15,008 nucleotides of DNA from Hyphomicrobiales bacterium. Its GTDB lineage: Bacteria > Pseudomonadota > Alphaproteobacteria > Rhizobiales > Kaistiaceae. The stretch's first letter is position 1. Each line of letters starts with the position of its first letter. The notes below the pieces were generated by a model that was given only the letters and a program-made list of their open reading frames with translations, searched no databases and was not told where the DNA came from. Positions 6,364 to 13,522 of this stretch are shown here, piece by piece. Made by a program: the position numbers and the translations under genes. The DNA lies in the NCBI GenBank assembly GCA_017305815.1, contig JAFKJZ010000544.1, positions 1 to 15,008 on the forward strand. Reading direction: 5' to 3'.

Positions 6364-7164
6364 ATGACGATGGATCGGCCCCGCGTCAGCGTCGTCATGC
6401 CGGCCTTCAACAGGGCCGACTATGTCGCCGAGGCGCTCCGCTCGCTCCAGACAGAGCCGGGAATCGACGCCGAGATCCTCGTCGTCGACGATGGCTCGAC
6501 CGATGGCTGCGATGCCGTCGTGGCCGCTATCGCGGCGGCCGATCCGCGCGTCCGACTGATCCGGCAGGACCATCGCGGCGTCTCGGCCGCGCGCAATGCC
6601 GGCCTCGCCGCCGCGACGGGCGAATTCCTGACCTTTCTCGATTCCGACGACGTCAGCGCCCCTGGCCGGATCCTGCGCCAGGTGACCAAGCTCGCCGCAC
6701 GGCCCGACATCGCCGCCGTCGTCGGGCAGCGCATCTATTTCAACGACATGACCCCAGACTTCCAGCCGAGGGAAGGCTCGCTCTGGGAGCGGAAGCTCGA
6801 CATCTGCCTCGCCAGCGCCGTCTTCCGCCGCTCGACCTTCGAGCGTTTCGGCGGCTTCGACGAGGCGCTCACCTATGGCGAGGACATCGATTTCTATTTC
6901 CGCCTGTTCGAAGCGGATAGCCGCTTCATCATCGAAATCGACACCGCGATCTACTACCGGCGCCACGCCGGCAACATGACGAACGACCGCGACGCGATGC
7001 ACAGGGCCTGTCTGAAGGCCTATCACAATTCGATGCTGCGCCGCCGCGCGACCGGGCGCACGCGCCGGCTCGACGTCTTCTTCTTCCGGCAGTTCGATCG
7101 TGAAACCGAATTCGGCGGCTGCCAGGAGACGCCGGCGCCGGCGGCAGCCACTTTCAATTCCTGA
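6364..7164 (+). CDS. Family 2 glycosyltransferase, third of four
   Basis: This 266-residue GT-A fold enzyme is the most canonical of the set: RVSVVMPAFNRADY at the N-terminus, VVDDGSTDG (40-48), FLDSDD (91-96), FGGFDEALTYGEDIDFYFR (162-180) with the acceptor-side and catalytic acidic residues, and YRRHAGNMTND (198-208). The C-terminal tail after about residue 235 (phenylalanine- and arginine-rich, then alanine-rich) has no match I know. GGAGG lies 7 nt upstream of the ATG and only 1 nt separates it from the previous stop. A second ATG two codons in is possible. The likely role is sequential addition of a sugar in a pathway shared with the flanking paralogues. Confidence 0.9.
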   Translation: MTMDRPRVSVVMPAFNRADYVAEALRSLQTEPGIDAEILVVDDGSTDGCDAVVAAIAAADPRVRLIRQDHRGVSAARNAGLAAATGEFLTFLDSDDVSAPGRILRQVTKLAARPDIAAVVGQRIYFNDMTPDFQPREGSLWERKLDICLASAVFRRSTFERFGGFDEALTYGEDIDFYFRLFEADSRFIIEIDTAIYYRRHAGNMTNDRDAMHRACLKAYHNSMLRRRATGRTRRLDVFFFRQFDRETEFGGCQETPAPAAATFNS

Positions 7165-7178
7165 CGGGACAGCGGGTC

Positions 7179-7862
7179 ATGACGAGCCAGTACACGGTGA
7201 TCATCCCGGCCTTCAACGCCAGCCGGACCCTTGCCGATTCCGTCGCTTCGCTGCGGAGCCAGACCGCCCCGCCGGCGCGCGCGCTGCTGGTCGATGACGG
7301 CTCGACGGACGGCACCGGCGATCTCGCCCGCGAACTCGGCCTCGAAGTCATCCGCCAGGAAAACCAGGGGCCCGGCGCCGCCTGCAACCATGCGCTGGTC
7401 CAGGTCGAGACGCCGGTCGTCGCCTACCTCGATGCCGATGACATCTGGCTGCCGGAAAAGGCGGCGTCGCAGCTGGCGAACCTCGAGGATCAGGCCGATC
7501 TCGATGGTGTCTTCGGCCATCTCCGCGTCTTCTTCCACGGCCAGCCGGTAGCGCCGGATGGGCGGGTGCACGAGGGCTGGGGGCGGACGACGATGATGAT
7601 CCGGACGGCCAGCGCCCGGGCGGTCGGGCCGATCTTCGATCCGCCGGGCGGCGGTCGGGGCGACATGGTCGACTGGATCGCGCGCGGGCGGGAGATGGGG
7701 CTGCGGTTCCATATGTCGCCGGAGGTGGTGGCGCTCCGGCGCGTCATCCCCGGCAGCATGAGCTATGGCCGCGACGGGCGAGACATCGGTTATCTGGAGA
7801 TCGCCAAGCGCGCGCTGGCCCGCCGCCGCGCCGCGCTCGACGGCGGCGGGGGTGGCGACTGA
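7179..7862 (+). CDS. Family 2 glycosyltransferase, fourth of four (divergent)
   Basis: This 227-residue protein is a more distant member: YTVIIPAFNASRT, LVDDGSTDGTGD (37-48), YLDADDIWLPEK (83-94) with the DxD metal site, a GDMVDW segment (161-166) at the position of the EDxDF motif, and RVIPGSMS (188-195) in place of RRHxxNMT. The acceptor-side region is shorter and glycine/proline-rich, which suggests a different acceptor. It ends in a run of glycines. It follows the third enzyme by 14 nt. Its TGA overlaps the next ATG (TGATG), which suggests translational coupling. I see no signal peptide or membrane helix. Confidence 0.88.
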   Translation: MTSQYTVIIPAFNASRTLADSVASLRSQTAPPARALLVDDGSTDGTGDLARELGLEVIRQENQGPGAACNHALVQVETPVVAYLDADDIWLPEKAASQLANLEDQADLDGVFGHLRVFFHGQPVAPDGRVHEGWGRTTMMIRTASARAVGPIFDPPGGGRGDMVDWIARGREMGLRFHMSPEVVALRRVIPGSMSYGRDGRDIGYLEIAKRALARRRAALDGGGGGD

Positions 7863-9307
7863 TGGCCTGGAGACGCGAACGAAGCTGGCCCGACGGCCAT
7901 GTCCATCTTCTGCTGCAGGCCGTTCTGGCGCCGGAAGCGCAGGCGAAGGCGGCCTGGCAGGCCTGGCAGGCCCGGCGGAACTTCGATGACATCGTCTGGA
8001 CGGAGATGCGGCTGCTCGCGTCGCTCTCGGTCCGCCTGCCGCAACTCGATCCCGAAACGCCGCTGCGCCCGCGCATCGACGGGCTTACCAAGCAGCTCTG
8101 GACCAAGACACAGCTCAGCCTGCGCGAGACGGCGTCGGCCTTCGACCGGCTCGCGGCCGACGGCATTCCCTTCCTCGTCTTCAAGGGCGGCGCGCAATAT
8201 GCCGAAGGTCTCGCCGCGGCGACGCGCCGGATCATGGGCGACGTCGATATCCTGGTGCGGCCGGAAGATACGGTGCGCGCGCTCGATTCGTTGGCGGCGG
8301 ATGGCTGGACGGCGACCAATGGCGAGTCGTTCGAATATCTGCGCGAACTCGCCAATGTCCGCTTGAGCGGCAATTTCAAGAAGGGCGAGCGCGGCGAGAT
8401 CGACCTGCACAATTCGCCCTTCCATTTCGCCCGCATCCAGCCGCTCCTGGACGAGGCGATGTGGCGGTCGGCGCAGAATGCGAAGCTGGCGCTGCGGCCG
8501 ATCCTGGTCCCAGCGCCGACAGACGCGACGCTGCTGCTTCTTGCCCATTCCGCCACGAGCGAGAGCGGCGACTGGGCGATCGACCTCGCGGCCCGAATCG
8601 ACCGGCAGGCGATCGACTGGGGGCTGCTGGCGTCGATGGCGCATCAGCGCGGCCTCGTGCCGGCCTGCCTGGCGGGCCTGCGATATGCGCGGCAGGAACT
8701 GTCGCTGCCGGTTCCCGACGCGGCGCTGGCGGCAATGGCGTCCCGTCCGGCGGCCTTCGGCGAGCGGCTCAAATACTGGTCCAACGTGCGCGACCGCAGC
8801 GATCGAAATCTCCTTGAGAAAGCCGGCAACCGCCTCGCGGACCGGCTGCTCCGCCATCAGGGCTTTTCGCTCATCGTCAAGGACCGGCGCGCCATCACGG
8901 TGACGCGGCCGCGTATCCCGTTTCGCTGGCTGCTCGGCCTGGCCAAGCCCGTCGAGGGCCTGCCGGACGGCCGCTCGCTGCTGCACACGCTGACATTGCG
9001 CCAGCCGCGCCGGAGCCTGATCCTGAAGCTGACGCTCGAAGCGCCGGCAATGTCTCGGCGGCTGTTCTTCGACATCACCTGCAACGGGGTCGCCATCGCC
9101 CGGCTGCGCAGCCGCGCCGGCGGGCGCGGGGCGGGCAGGGAGGTGTCGCGGACCTTCCACCTGCCGCTGCCGAACGGACTGGTCGGCGACATCTCGGTCG
9201 CGATCAACGCCCGACCCGTGCGCTTTATCCCGCCCGATGCGACCGACCGCGAAGCTGCCGCCCTTGGGCCGACGCCATTCCAGCTCGCGGGCGTCTGGAC
9301 GGCGTAG
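7862..9307 (+). CDS. Nucleotidyltransferase-family protein (NTP_transf_5-like) with C-terminal extension
   Basis: This 481-residue protein carries the core of the uncharacterised nucleotidyltransferase family NTP_transf_5. The motif FLVFKGGAQYAEG (about 104-116) is followed by RRIMGDVDILVRPED (122-136), with D127 and D129 as likely metal ligands, and GEIDLHNSP (178-186), with D181 as a possible third carboxylate. Helical segments follow (LLLLAHSATSESGDW, then MAHQRGLVPACLAGL), as usual in this family. From about residue 365 a strand-rich extension (SLILKLTLEA, LFFDITCNGVAIARL) looks like a separate small beta domain. Family members recur beside PqqD-like and HprK-like proteins in exopolysaccharide and peptide-modifying loci, but their reaction is unknown. 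It is the last gene of the operon, with a 1-nt overlap at its start. Confidence 0.8.
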   Translation: MAWRRERSWPDGHVHLLLQAVLAPEAQAKAAWQAWQARRNFDDIVWTEMRLLASLSVRLPQLDPETPLRPRIDGLTKQLWTKTQLSLRETASAFDRLAADGIPFLVFKGGAQYAEGLAAATRRIMGDVDILVRPEDTVRALDSLAADGWTATNGESFEYLRELANVRLSGNFKKGERGEIDLHNSPFHFARIQPLLDEAMWRSAQNAKLALRPILVPAPTDATLLLLAHSATSESGDWAIDLAARIDRQAIDWGLLASMAHQRGLVPACLAGLRYARQELSLPVPDAALAAMASRPAAFGERLKYWSNVRDRSDRNLLEKAGNRLADRLLRHQGFSLIVKDRRAITVTRPRIPFRWLLGLAKPVEGLPDGRSLLHTLTLRQPRRSLILKLTLEAPAMSRRLFFDITCNGVAIARLRSRAGGRGAGREVSRTFHLPLPNGLVGDISVAINARPVRFIPPDATDREAAALGPTPFQLAGVWTA

Positions 9308-9329
9308 GGCGGTTTCGGGCGAAGGGGAT

Positions 9330-9359
9330 GCCGGTTCGCGTGAAGAAACGCGATCTGGC
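9330..9359. terminator. Hairpin between convergent genes (possible bidirectional terminator)
   Basis: TCGCGT (9336-9341) and ACGCGA (9348-9353) pair around a GAAGAA loop, and the outer bases GCC...GGC extend the stem with mismatches. It sits in the 73-bp gap between the convergent nucleotidyltransferase and mocF ends. No T-run follows on either strand, so intrinsic termination is uncertain. Confidence 0.4.
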
Positions 9360-9380
9360 AAGGTGTCAGGGGCGAGCGTC

Positions 9381-10628
9381 TCAGCCGGCCAGCAAAGCCT
9401 TGAGCTTCACATCTGGATCGGCCAGCGCGGCCCGGCCGGGATGCGCGCGCCTTGCGATCAGCATCTCGGCCAGCCGGACGTCCCTGGCGATCTTGCCGTT
9501 CGGGCCGATCGCGCTGGCCGCGACCAGGCGGCCGTTGCCCGCGAGATGAAAATCGAGCCGGGCGCCGTCGCCGAGATCGCGTGAGATCGTCTCCTCCCCC
9601 TCGTCGGGGAGGCCGGCGATCTGCAGTGTCAGCTCGTATTGATCCGACCAGAACCACGGCACGGCGTCGTAGTCGTCGCTGCCGCCCAGCATCGCCCGCG
9701 CCGCCGCATTGCCTTGGTCCTGCGCGTTGCGCCAGGCTTCGAGCCGCAGCCGCCGGCCGTCATAGAGCGGATGCGGGAACGAGCAGCAGTCGCCGGCGGC
9801 GAAGATGTCCGGGTCCAGGGTCGCGAGCCTCCCATCGACCGCGACGCCATTGTCGATGGCGAGCCCGGCGCGTTCGGCGAGGCCGGTTTCGGCGACCGCG
9901 CCGATACCGGCGACGATGCCGTCGCAGACGATCCGCTCGCCGGTCGAAAGCTGGATGACGTGCCGCTCTTCCTCGACCTCGATCCGCTCGATGCCGGTGC
10001 CCGTCAGCAGCCGCACGCCGGCCGCCTCGTGCCGCGCCGCCATGACGCCGGCGATCGCCGCCGGCACCGCGCGGGCGAGCAGGCGTGGCGCCAGTTCGAT
10101 CAGCGTCACCTCCGCGCCGCGAGCGCGGGCGGAAGCGGCGAGTTCGAGGCCGATGAAGCCGCCGCCGATGATGACGATCCGCGCGCCCGGCGCGAGGCGG
10201 GAACGGAGCGCGCGGGCCTCGTCGAAGCTGCGCAGGTAGAGGATGCTCTCCGGCGTCGCGCCGGCAACGGCAAGCTTTCGCGCCCGGGCGCCGGTGGCGA
10301 TCAGCAGGCGGTCATAGCGGAGCCGTTCGCCATCGGAGAGATCCACCATGTGGGCGGCGCGGTCGATCGCCGTGACGGCCCGGCCGCCGAGATGGGCGAT
10401 GCCGTGCTCGTCGAGCCGCTCGGGCGTCAGGATGTAGGCGGCTTGCGGCTCGTCCGCGTCGGTCAGCGCCGCCTTGGAGAGCGGCGGGCGCTCATAGGGG
10501 CTGTGCGGCTCGTCGCCGAGGATCGTTATTCTGCCCGCAAAGCCGTTCTCGCGCAGCGCCATGGCGGCGCGCGCGCCGGCCTCGCCCGCACCGATCACGA
10601 CCATCGTCTCCGCTGGCGCGCCCGTCAT
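9381..10628 (-). CDS. mocF: FAD/NAD-dependent ferredoxin reductase of a rhizopine-type oxygenase
   Basis: This 415-residue protein belongs to the BphA4/putidaredoxin-reductase type, which moves electrons from NAD(P)H through FAD to a ferredoxin. Two Rossmann motifs are visible: VVIGAGEAGARAAMAL (FAD, about 10-25) and IVIIGGGFIGLELA (NAD, about 151-164). It also has RPPLSK (47-52), LLIATGARAR, and DPDIFAAGDCC (272-282), where the aspartate contacts FAD. The C-terminal reductase domain starts near VPWFWSDQY (323-331). It lies 4 bp downstream of mocE on the same strand, so MocE is the likely electron acceptor. The ribosome binding site at 10628 is weak; Met9, preceded by GGAG, is an alternative start. 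The symbol follows the rhizobial mocDEF order; a general ferredoxin reductase role cannot be excluded. Confidence 0.85.
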   Translation of the reverse strand: MTGAPAETMVVIGAGEAGARAAMALRENGFAGRITILGDEPHSPYERPPLSKAALTDADEPQAAYILTPERLDEHGIAHLGGRAVTAIDRAAHMVDLSDGERLRYDRLLIATGARARKLAVAGATPESILYLRSFDEARALRSRLAPGARIVIIGGGFIGLELAASARARGAEVTLIELAPRLLARAVPAAIAGVMAARHEAAGVRLLTGTGIERIEVEEERHVIQLSTGERIVCDGIVAGIGAVAETGLAERAGLAIDNGVAVDGRLATLDPDIFAAGDCCSFPHPLYDGRRLRLEAWRNAQDQGNAAARAMLGGSDDYDAVPWFWSDQYELTLQIAGLPDEGEETISRDLGDGARLDFHLAGNGRLVAASAIGPNGKIARDVRLAEMLIARRAHPGRAALADPDVKLKALLAG

Positions 10629-10632
10629 CGTT

Positions 10633-10962
10633 TCAGACCAGGCCGAGGAAGACTTTGCCGCCGTCGAGCTTGACGGGATAGGTCTTCAGGTTGACGCAGA
10701 CCGGCGCGCCCTTGGCCTGGCCGGTGCGGTAGTCGAAGCGGCCATTGTGCTTCGGGCATTCGATGATGTGGTCCATGACCAGGCCATCGGCGAGATGGAT
10801 CTGTTCATGCGTGCAGAGGCCGTCGGTGGCGAAATACTCGTCGTCGGGCGAGCGGTAGATCGCATAGGTGCGGCCGTCATGGTCGAAGCGGATGACGTCC
10901 TCCTCGTCGATCTCGTCGGCGTCGCAAGCCTCGATCCAGCGGGCGGCCGTGGTGGTGTTCAT
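10633..10962 (-). CDS. mocE: Rieske [2Fe-2S] ferredoxin of a rhizopine-type oxygenase
   Basis: This 109-residue soluble Rieske ferredoxin carries electrons from a reductase to an oxygenase. Both halves of the cluster site are intact: GLCTHEQ (C50, H52) and ECPKHNGRFD (C69, H72), giving CxH-N16-CxxH. The family is typically about 105 residues, so it is full length. A strong ribosome binding site (GAGGAGA) lies 8-9 nt upstream of the ATG. mocF follows 4 bp downstream and mocD lies upstream on the same strand, but 277 bp of repeat-rich DNA separates mocD from mocE. The strong local ribosome binding site suggests it does not depend on coupling with mocD. In rhizobia the MocDEF set acts on the rhizopine 3-O-methyl-scyllo-inosamine; that substrate is inferred here. 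Confidence 0.9.
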   Translation of the reverse strand: MNTTTAARWIEACDADEIDEEDVIRFDHDGRTYAIYRSPDDEYFATDGLCTHEQIHLADGLVMDHIIECPKHNGRFDYRTGQAKGAPVCVNLKTYPVKLDGGKVFLGLV

Positions 10963-11015
10963 GAATGGTCTCCTCGGTTGTTCTGTCGTTCGGCTGGTCG
11001 CAGGGTTTTCGAAAG

Positions 11016-11054
11016 ACCCTCACCCCAGCCCTCTTCCGCTTGCGGGAGAGGGGG
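11016..11054. repeat. Intergenic palindromic repeat 1 (CCCTC...GAGGG type)
   Basis: Arms CCCTCTTCCGC and GCGGGAGAGGG pair (one T-G pair) around a TT loop, preceded by CCCTCACCCCAG. This unit is very common between genes in Hyphomicrobiales genomes. It lies between mocD and mocE. Confidence 0.75.
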
Positions 11055-11124
11055 CGCATCCAGCCCGGGCTTTCGGCCGCTGCCGTTCTTGCTCGATCGT
11101 CGGGCCGGCGAGCCGGCGGAAAAG

Positions 11125-11160
11125 CCCTCGCCCGCTTGCGGGAGAGGGTTGGGCGAGGGG
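11125..11160. repeat. Intergenic palindromic repeat 2 (CCCTC...GAGGG type)
   Basis: This is a second copy of the repeat at 11016-11054, about 70 bp away. It offers two exclusive stems: CCCGC-TT-GCGGG (11131-11142) or the longer-range CCCTCGCCC (11125-11133) with GGGCGAGGG (11151-11159). The sequence between the two copies (about 11055-11124) is GC-rich and shows no gene. Confidence 0.7.
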
Positions 11161-11184
11161 CTTGCTTCCTTCAGAAGCCTTCCA

Positions 11185-11227
11185 CCCTCAACATGCTGAG
11201 GAGGGCCGAAGGCCCGCCTCGAAGCAC
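11185..11227. repeat. Intergenic repeat 3 (CCTCA...TGAGG plus GGGCC...GGCCC)
   Basis: Two stems lie in tandem: CCTCA (11186-11190) with TGAGG (11197-11201), then GGGCC (11203-11207) with GGCCC (11211-11215), followed by GCCTCGAAGCACGCA. This resembles the second common intergenic repeat family of alphaproteobacteria (CCTCATCCTGAGGAG...CTCGAAGG). Confidence 0.6.
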
Positions 11228-11239
11228 GCACGGCGTTGC

Positions 11240-12334
11240 CTACTCCGCCGGCACTGCCGACACGAACTGCGTGCCGTGGTTGTGCGGCACGGCCTTTGCC
11301 GGATCGGGCAGTTGCCGGCGGACGAAATAGCCGGGTTCGCGGACCTGGCGCAGCAGCGCCGGGATGATCTCGGCATAGGCCTCGCGCAGGCCGTTATAGG
11401 GCCGTGGGCAATCGTCCTTGATGGCGGCGTGCAGCTTCGGCAGCGCGTGATAGGGCACCATCGGGAACATGTGGTGTTCGACGTGGTAGTTCATGTTCAG
11501 ATAGAGGAAGCGGTAGACCGGGTTCATGTAGACCGTGCGGCTGTTGAGCCGGTGGTCGAGCACGTCTTCGTCGAGGCCGGCATGCTGCGTCAGGCCGAAG
11601 ATGATGGTGAAGAAGCCGCCATAGAGCGTTGGCAACCCGATGAACATCGCCGGCAGGATCGAGCCGATCGCGACGCACCAGATCGCGACAGCGGCGAAGA
11701 TCGCCAGATAGAGCCGCGCCACCCAGTAGACCTTCGAGCGCTCCATCTCGGGGATGTAGGTCAATTCCTCGTCGGTCAGCCTTCCCGCCGCGTGCAGGAA
11801 CAGCTTCCTGAAAGCGGCATAGGTGCTCTTCAGCGCGAAGACATTGAGCAGCAGGCCGAGGATATCCGGCGGGCGCGGCACGGCGATCTCGGGGTCGCGG
11901 CCGACAATGATTGTATCGGTGTGGTGGCGGGTATGGCTCCAGCGCCAGACGGTCGGCTCACGCAGGATCATGAAGCAGGCGATGTGATAGACGACGTCGT
12001 TCATCCAGCGCGTCTTGAAGGCGGTGCCGTGGCCGCATTCGTGCCAGCGCGAATCCGAGGCCGAGCCGTAGAGCACGCCATAGACGAGGAAGAACGGCGC
12101 CGCCCACCACGAGCCCCAGAGCAGGTAGCCGCCGAGGCCGGAAAGGAAGAGCGCCGCGAACCAGATCGCCGTGTCGCGCAGCGCCGGGCCGTCGGAGCGT
12201 TTCATCAGCTCCTTCAGTTCCTTGCGGGTGATCGGGCACTGATACCACTCGGCCGCCGCGAGGCCGTTTTCCTCGGCCCGCTTCGTGTCGCGTCCGACCA
12301 GGGAATAGTCGCGCCGAACCGTCTCGGTGGTCAT
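11240..12334 (-). CDS. mocD: Rhizopine-type membrane oxygenase (fatty-acid-desaturase superfamily)
   Basis: This 364-residue integral membrane di-iron enzyme has all three histidine boxes: HECGH (98-102), HTRHH (134-138) and HVEHH (284-288), plus an extra QH at 250-251. Hydrophobic segments lie at about 55-90 (two close spans), 155-168 and 205-248. The order of boxes and length match the MocD group, closer to hydrocarbon oxygenases than to acyl-lipid desaturases. Electrons should come from MocE and MocF encoded downstream. In rhizobia this set is tied to breakdown of the rhizopine 3-O-methyl-scyllo-inosamine, probably at demethylation to scyllo-inosamine. It is divergent from a LacI-family regulator, and a palindrome 36 bp upstream of its start is the probable control site. 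A desaturase or carotenoid-type oxygenase role is possible but less supported by context. Confidence 0.87.
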   Translation of the reverse strand: MTTETVRRDYSLVGRDTKRAEENGLAAAEWYQCPITRKELKELMKRSDGPALRDTAIWFAALFLSGLGGYLLWGSWWAAPFFLVYGVLYGSASDSRWHECGHGTAFKTRWMNDVVYHIACFMILREPTVWRWSHTRHHTDTIIVGRDPEIAVPRPPDILGLLLNVFALKSTYAAFRKLFLHAAGRLTDEELTYIPEMERSKVYWVARLYLAIFAAVAIWCVAIGSILPAMFIGLPTLYGGFFTIIFGLTQHAGLDEDVLDHRLNSRTVYMNPVYRFLYLNMNYHVEHHMFPMVPYHALPKLHAAIKDDCPRPYNGLREAYAEIIPALLRQVREPGYFVRRQLPDPAKAVPHNHGTQFVSAVPAE

Positions 12335-12369
12335 CTCTCACGAAAGCTCAAGGATGCAGCGAGGCTTCA

Positions 12370-12384
12370 TGATAGAAACTATCA
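12370..12384. promoter_or_regulatory. Candidate operator TGATAG-AAA-CTATCA between mocD and the LacI-type regulator
   Basis: This perfect 6+6 bp palindrome with a 3-bp centre lies in the 63-bp divergent gap, 36 bp from the mocD start and 14 bp from the regulator start. Position and symmetry suit autoregulation by the LacI-family protein and control of mocD. Confidence 0.6.
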
Positions 12385-12397
12385 GGTTTGGACGAGC

Positions 12398-13435
12398 ATG
12401 GACGGCGTGAACCGGCCGACGATCCGCGACCTCGCCGAAGCCGCCGGCGTCGGCGTCGCCACCGTCGATCGCGTGCTGAACCGGCGCGCGCCGGTGAAGC
12501 GCGAGACGGCCGAGCGCGTGCTCGCCGCCGCCGAGGCGATCGGCTATCACGGCACCGGCCTGCTGAAGCGGCGGCTGGAGGAAACCGCGCCGGACCGCAG
12601 CTTCGGCTTCCTGCTGCAGCGTCGCGCCGATGCCTTCTTCCAGGAGATGGCGGCGGCGCTTTCCGCCGCGACCCGCGCCGCTCCGGGCGTACGCGGCAAG
12701 CCGGTCGTCGAGTTCGTCGAGGACATCTCGGCCGGCACGGTGGCGGAAAAGCTGCTGGCGCTCGGCGCCCGCGTCGATGCGCTCGCCGTCGTCGCCGCCG
12801 ACCATCCGAAAGTGACGGAAGCGGTCGAGCGACTCGCCGCTCGCGGCGTCGGCGTGATGACGCTGCTCTCCGAACTGTCGGCGCCGGGGCGGATCGGCCA
12901 TGTCGGCATCGATCACCGCAAGGCAGGGCGCACCGCCGCCTGGGCCGTCTCGCGGCTGGCGCGGCAGGCGGGCAGCGTCGGCAGCTTCGTCGGCAGCCAT
13001 CGCTTTGTCGGCCATGAGCTCGCCGAGAGCAGTTTTCGCGCCTATTTTCGTGAGCATGCGCCCGCGTTCCGCCTGCTCGAGCCGCTCGCCAATCTGGAGG
13101 ATCCGCATCTCGCGCATGAGGGCACGCTCGAATTGCTGAAGCGCAATCCGGATCTCGTCGGCGTCTATGTCGCCGGCGGCGGCATGGCCGGTCTCGTCAC
13201 GGCGCTGCGCGAGGCGGGCGCGGAGCGCCGCGTCGTCGCCGTCTGCAACGAACTGGTGCCGGAAACGCGCGCGGCGCTGGTCGACGGCGTTCTCGACGCG
13301 GTGATCGCGACGCCGGTCCGGGCGCTCGCCGAGCGGGCGGTGGAGATCCTGACCCGCGCGACGACGCGCCGGGCGGGGGAGGGCGACAACCGTGTCCTGC
13401 TGCCCTTCGAACTCTATGTGGCGGAGAATGTCTGA
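12398..13435 (+). CDS. LacI-family transcriptional regulator of the moc genes
   Basis: This 345-residue protein has the LacI helix-turn-helix at its N-terminus: PTIRDLAEAAGVGVATVDRV (7-26) followed by LN and the hinge-like TAERVLAAAEAIGYH (37-51). The remainder is a periplasmic-binding-protein-like effector domain (about 65-345) with sugar-binding style repeats such as GHVGIDHRKAGRTAA and VGVYVAGGGMAG. The TVDRVLN form of the recognition helix is typical of the subgroup whose sensor domain resembles ribose- and inositol-type binding proteins, so a rhizopine or inositol effector is reasonable but unproven. The ATG at 12398 was chosen because the helix-turn-helix begins directly after it; the frame stays open far upstream only as antisense of mocD. 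It is divergent from mocD and shares the palindrome at 12370-12384. Confidence 0.88.
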   Translation: MDGVNRPTIRDLAEAAGVGVATVDRVLNRRAPVKRETAERVLAAAEAIGYHGTGLLKRRLEETAPDRSFGFLLQRRADAFFQEMAAALSAATRAAPGVRGKPVVEFVEDISAGTVAEKLLALGARVDALAVVAADHPKVTEAVERLAARGVGVMTLLSELSAPGRIGHVGIDHRKAGRTAAWAVSRLARQAGSVGSFVGSHRFVGHELAESSFRAYFREHAPAFRLLEPLANLEDPHLAHEGTLELLKRNPDLVGVYVAGGGMAGLVTALREAGAERRVVAVCNELVPETRAALVDGVLDAVIATPVRALAERAVEILTRATTRRAGEGDNRVLLPFELYVAENV

Positions 13436-13522
13436 GGTGGCGGGCGGCGATCCGCGCCTCTAGAGTGGCGGGGCGTCGCGACCCGGAAAAGCCGCATCGG
13501 CTCACCAGGGTCGAAGGTCTCC

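Noticed and set aside
7790..9361. Long minus-strand open frame (523 codons) opposite the nucleotidyltransferase-family gene
   Set aside because: It is an antisense shadow without domain signatures; the plus strand carries the KGG and DVD motifs.
10963..11239. CRISPR-like array between mocD and mocE
   Set aside because: Only two similar copies plus one different element, with no regular spacing and no cas gene; these are dispersed intergenic palindromes.
10868..12397. Upstream extension of the LacI-type gene in the same frame
   Set aside because: The extension is antisense to mocE and mocD; the helix-turn-helix begins just after the ATG at 12398.
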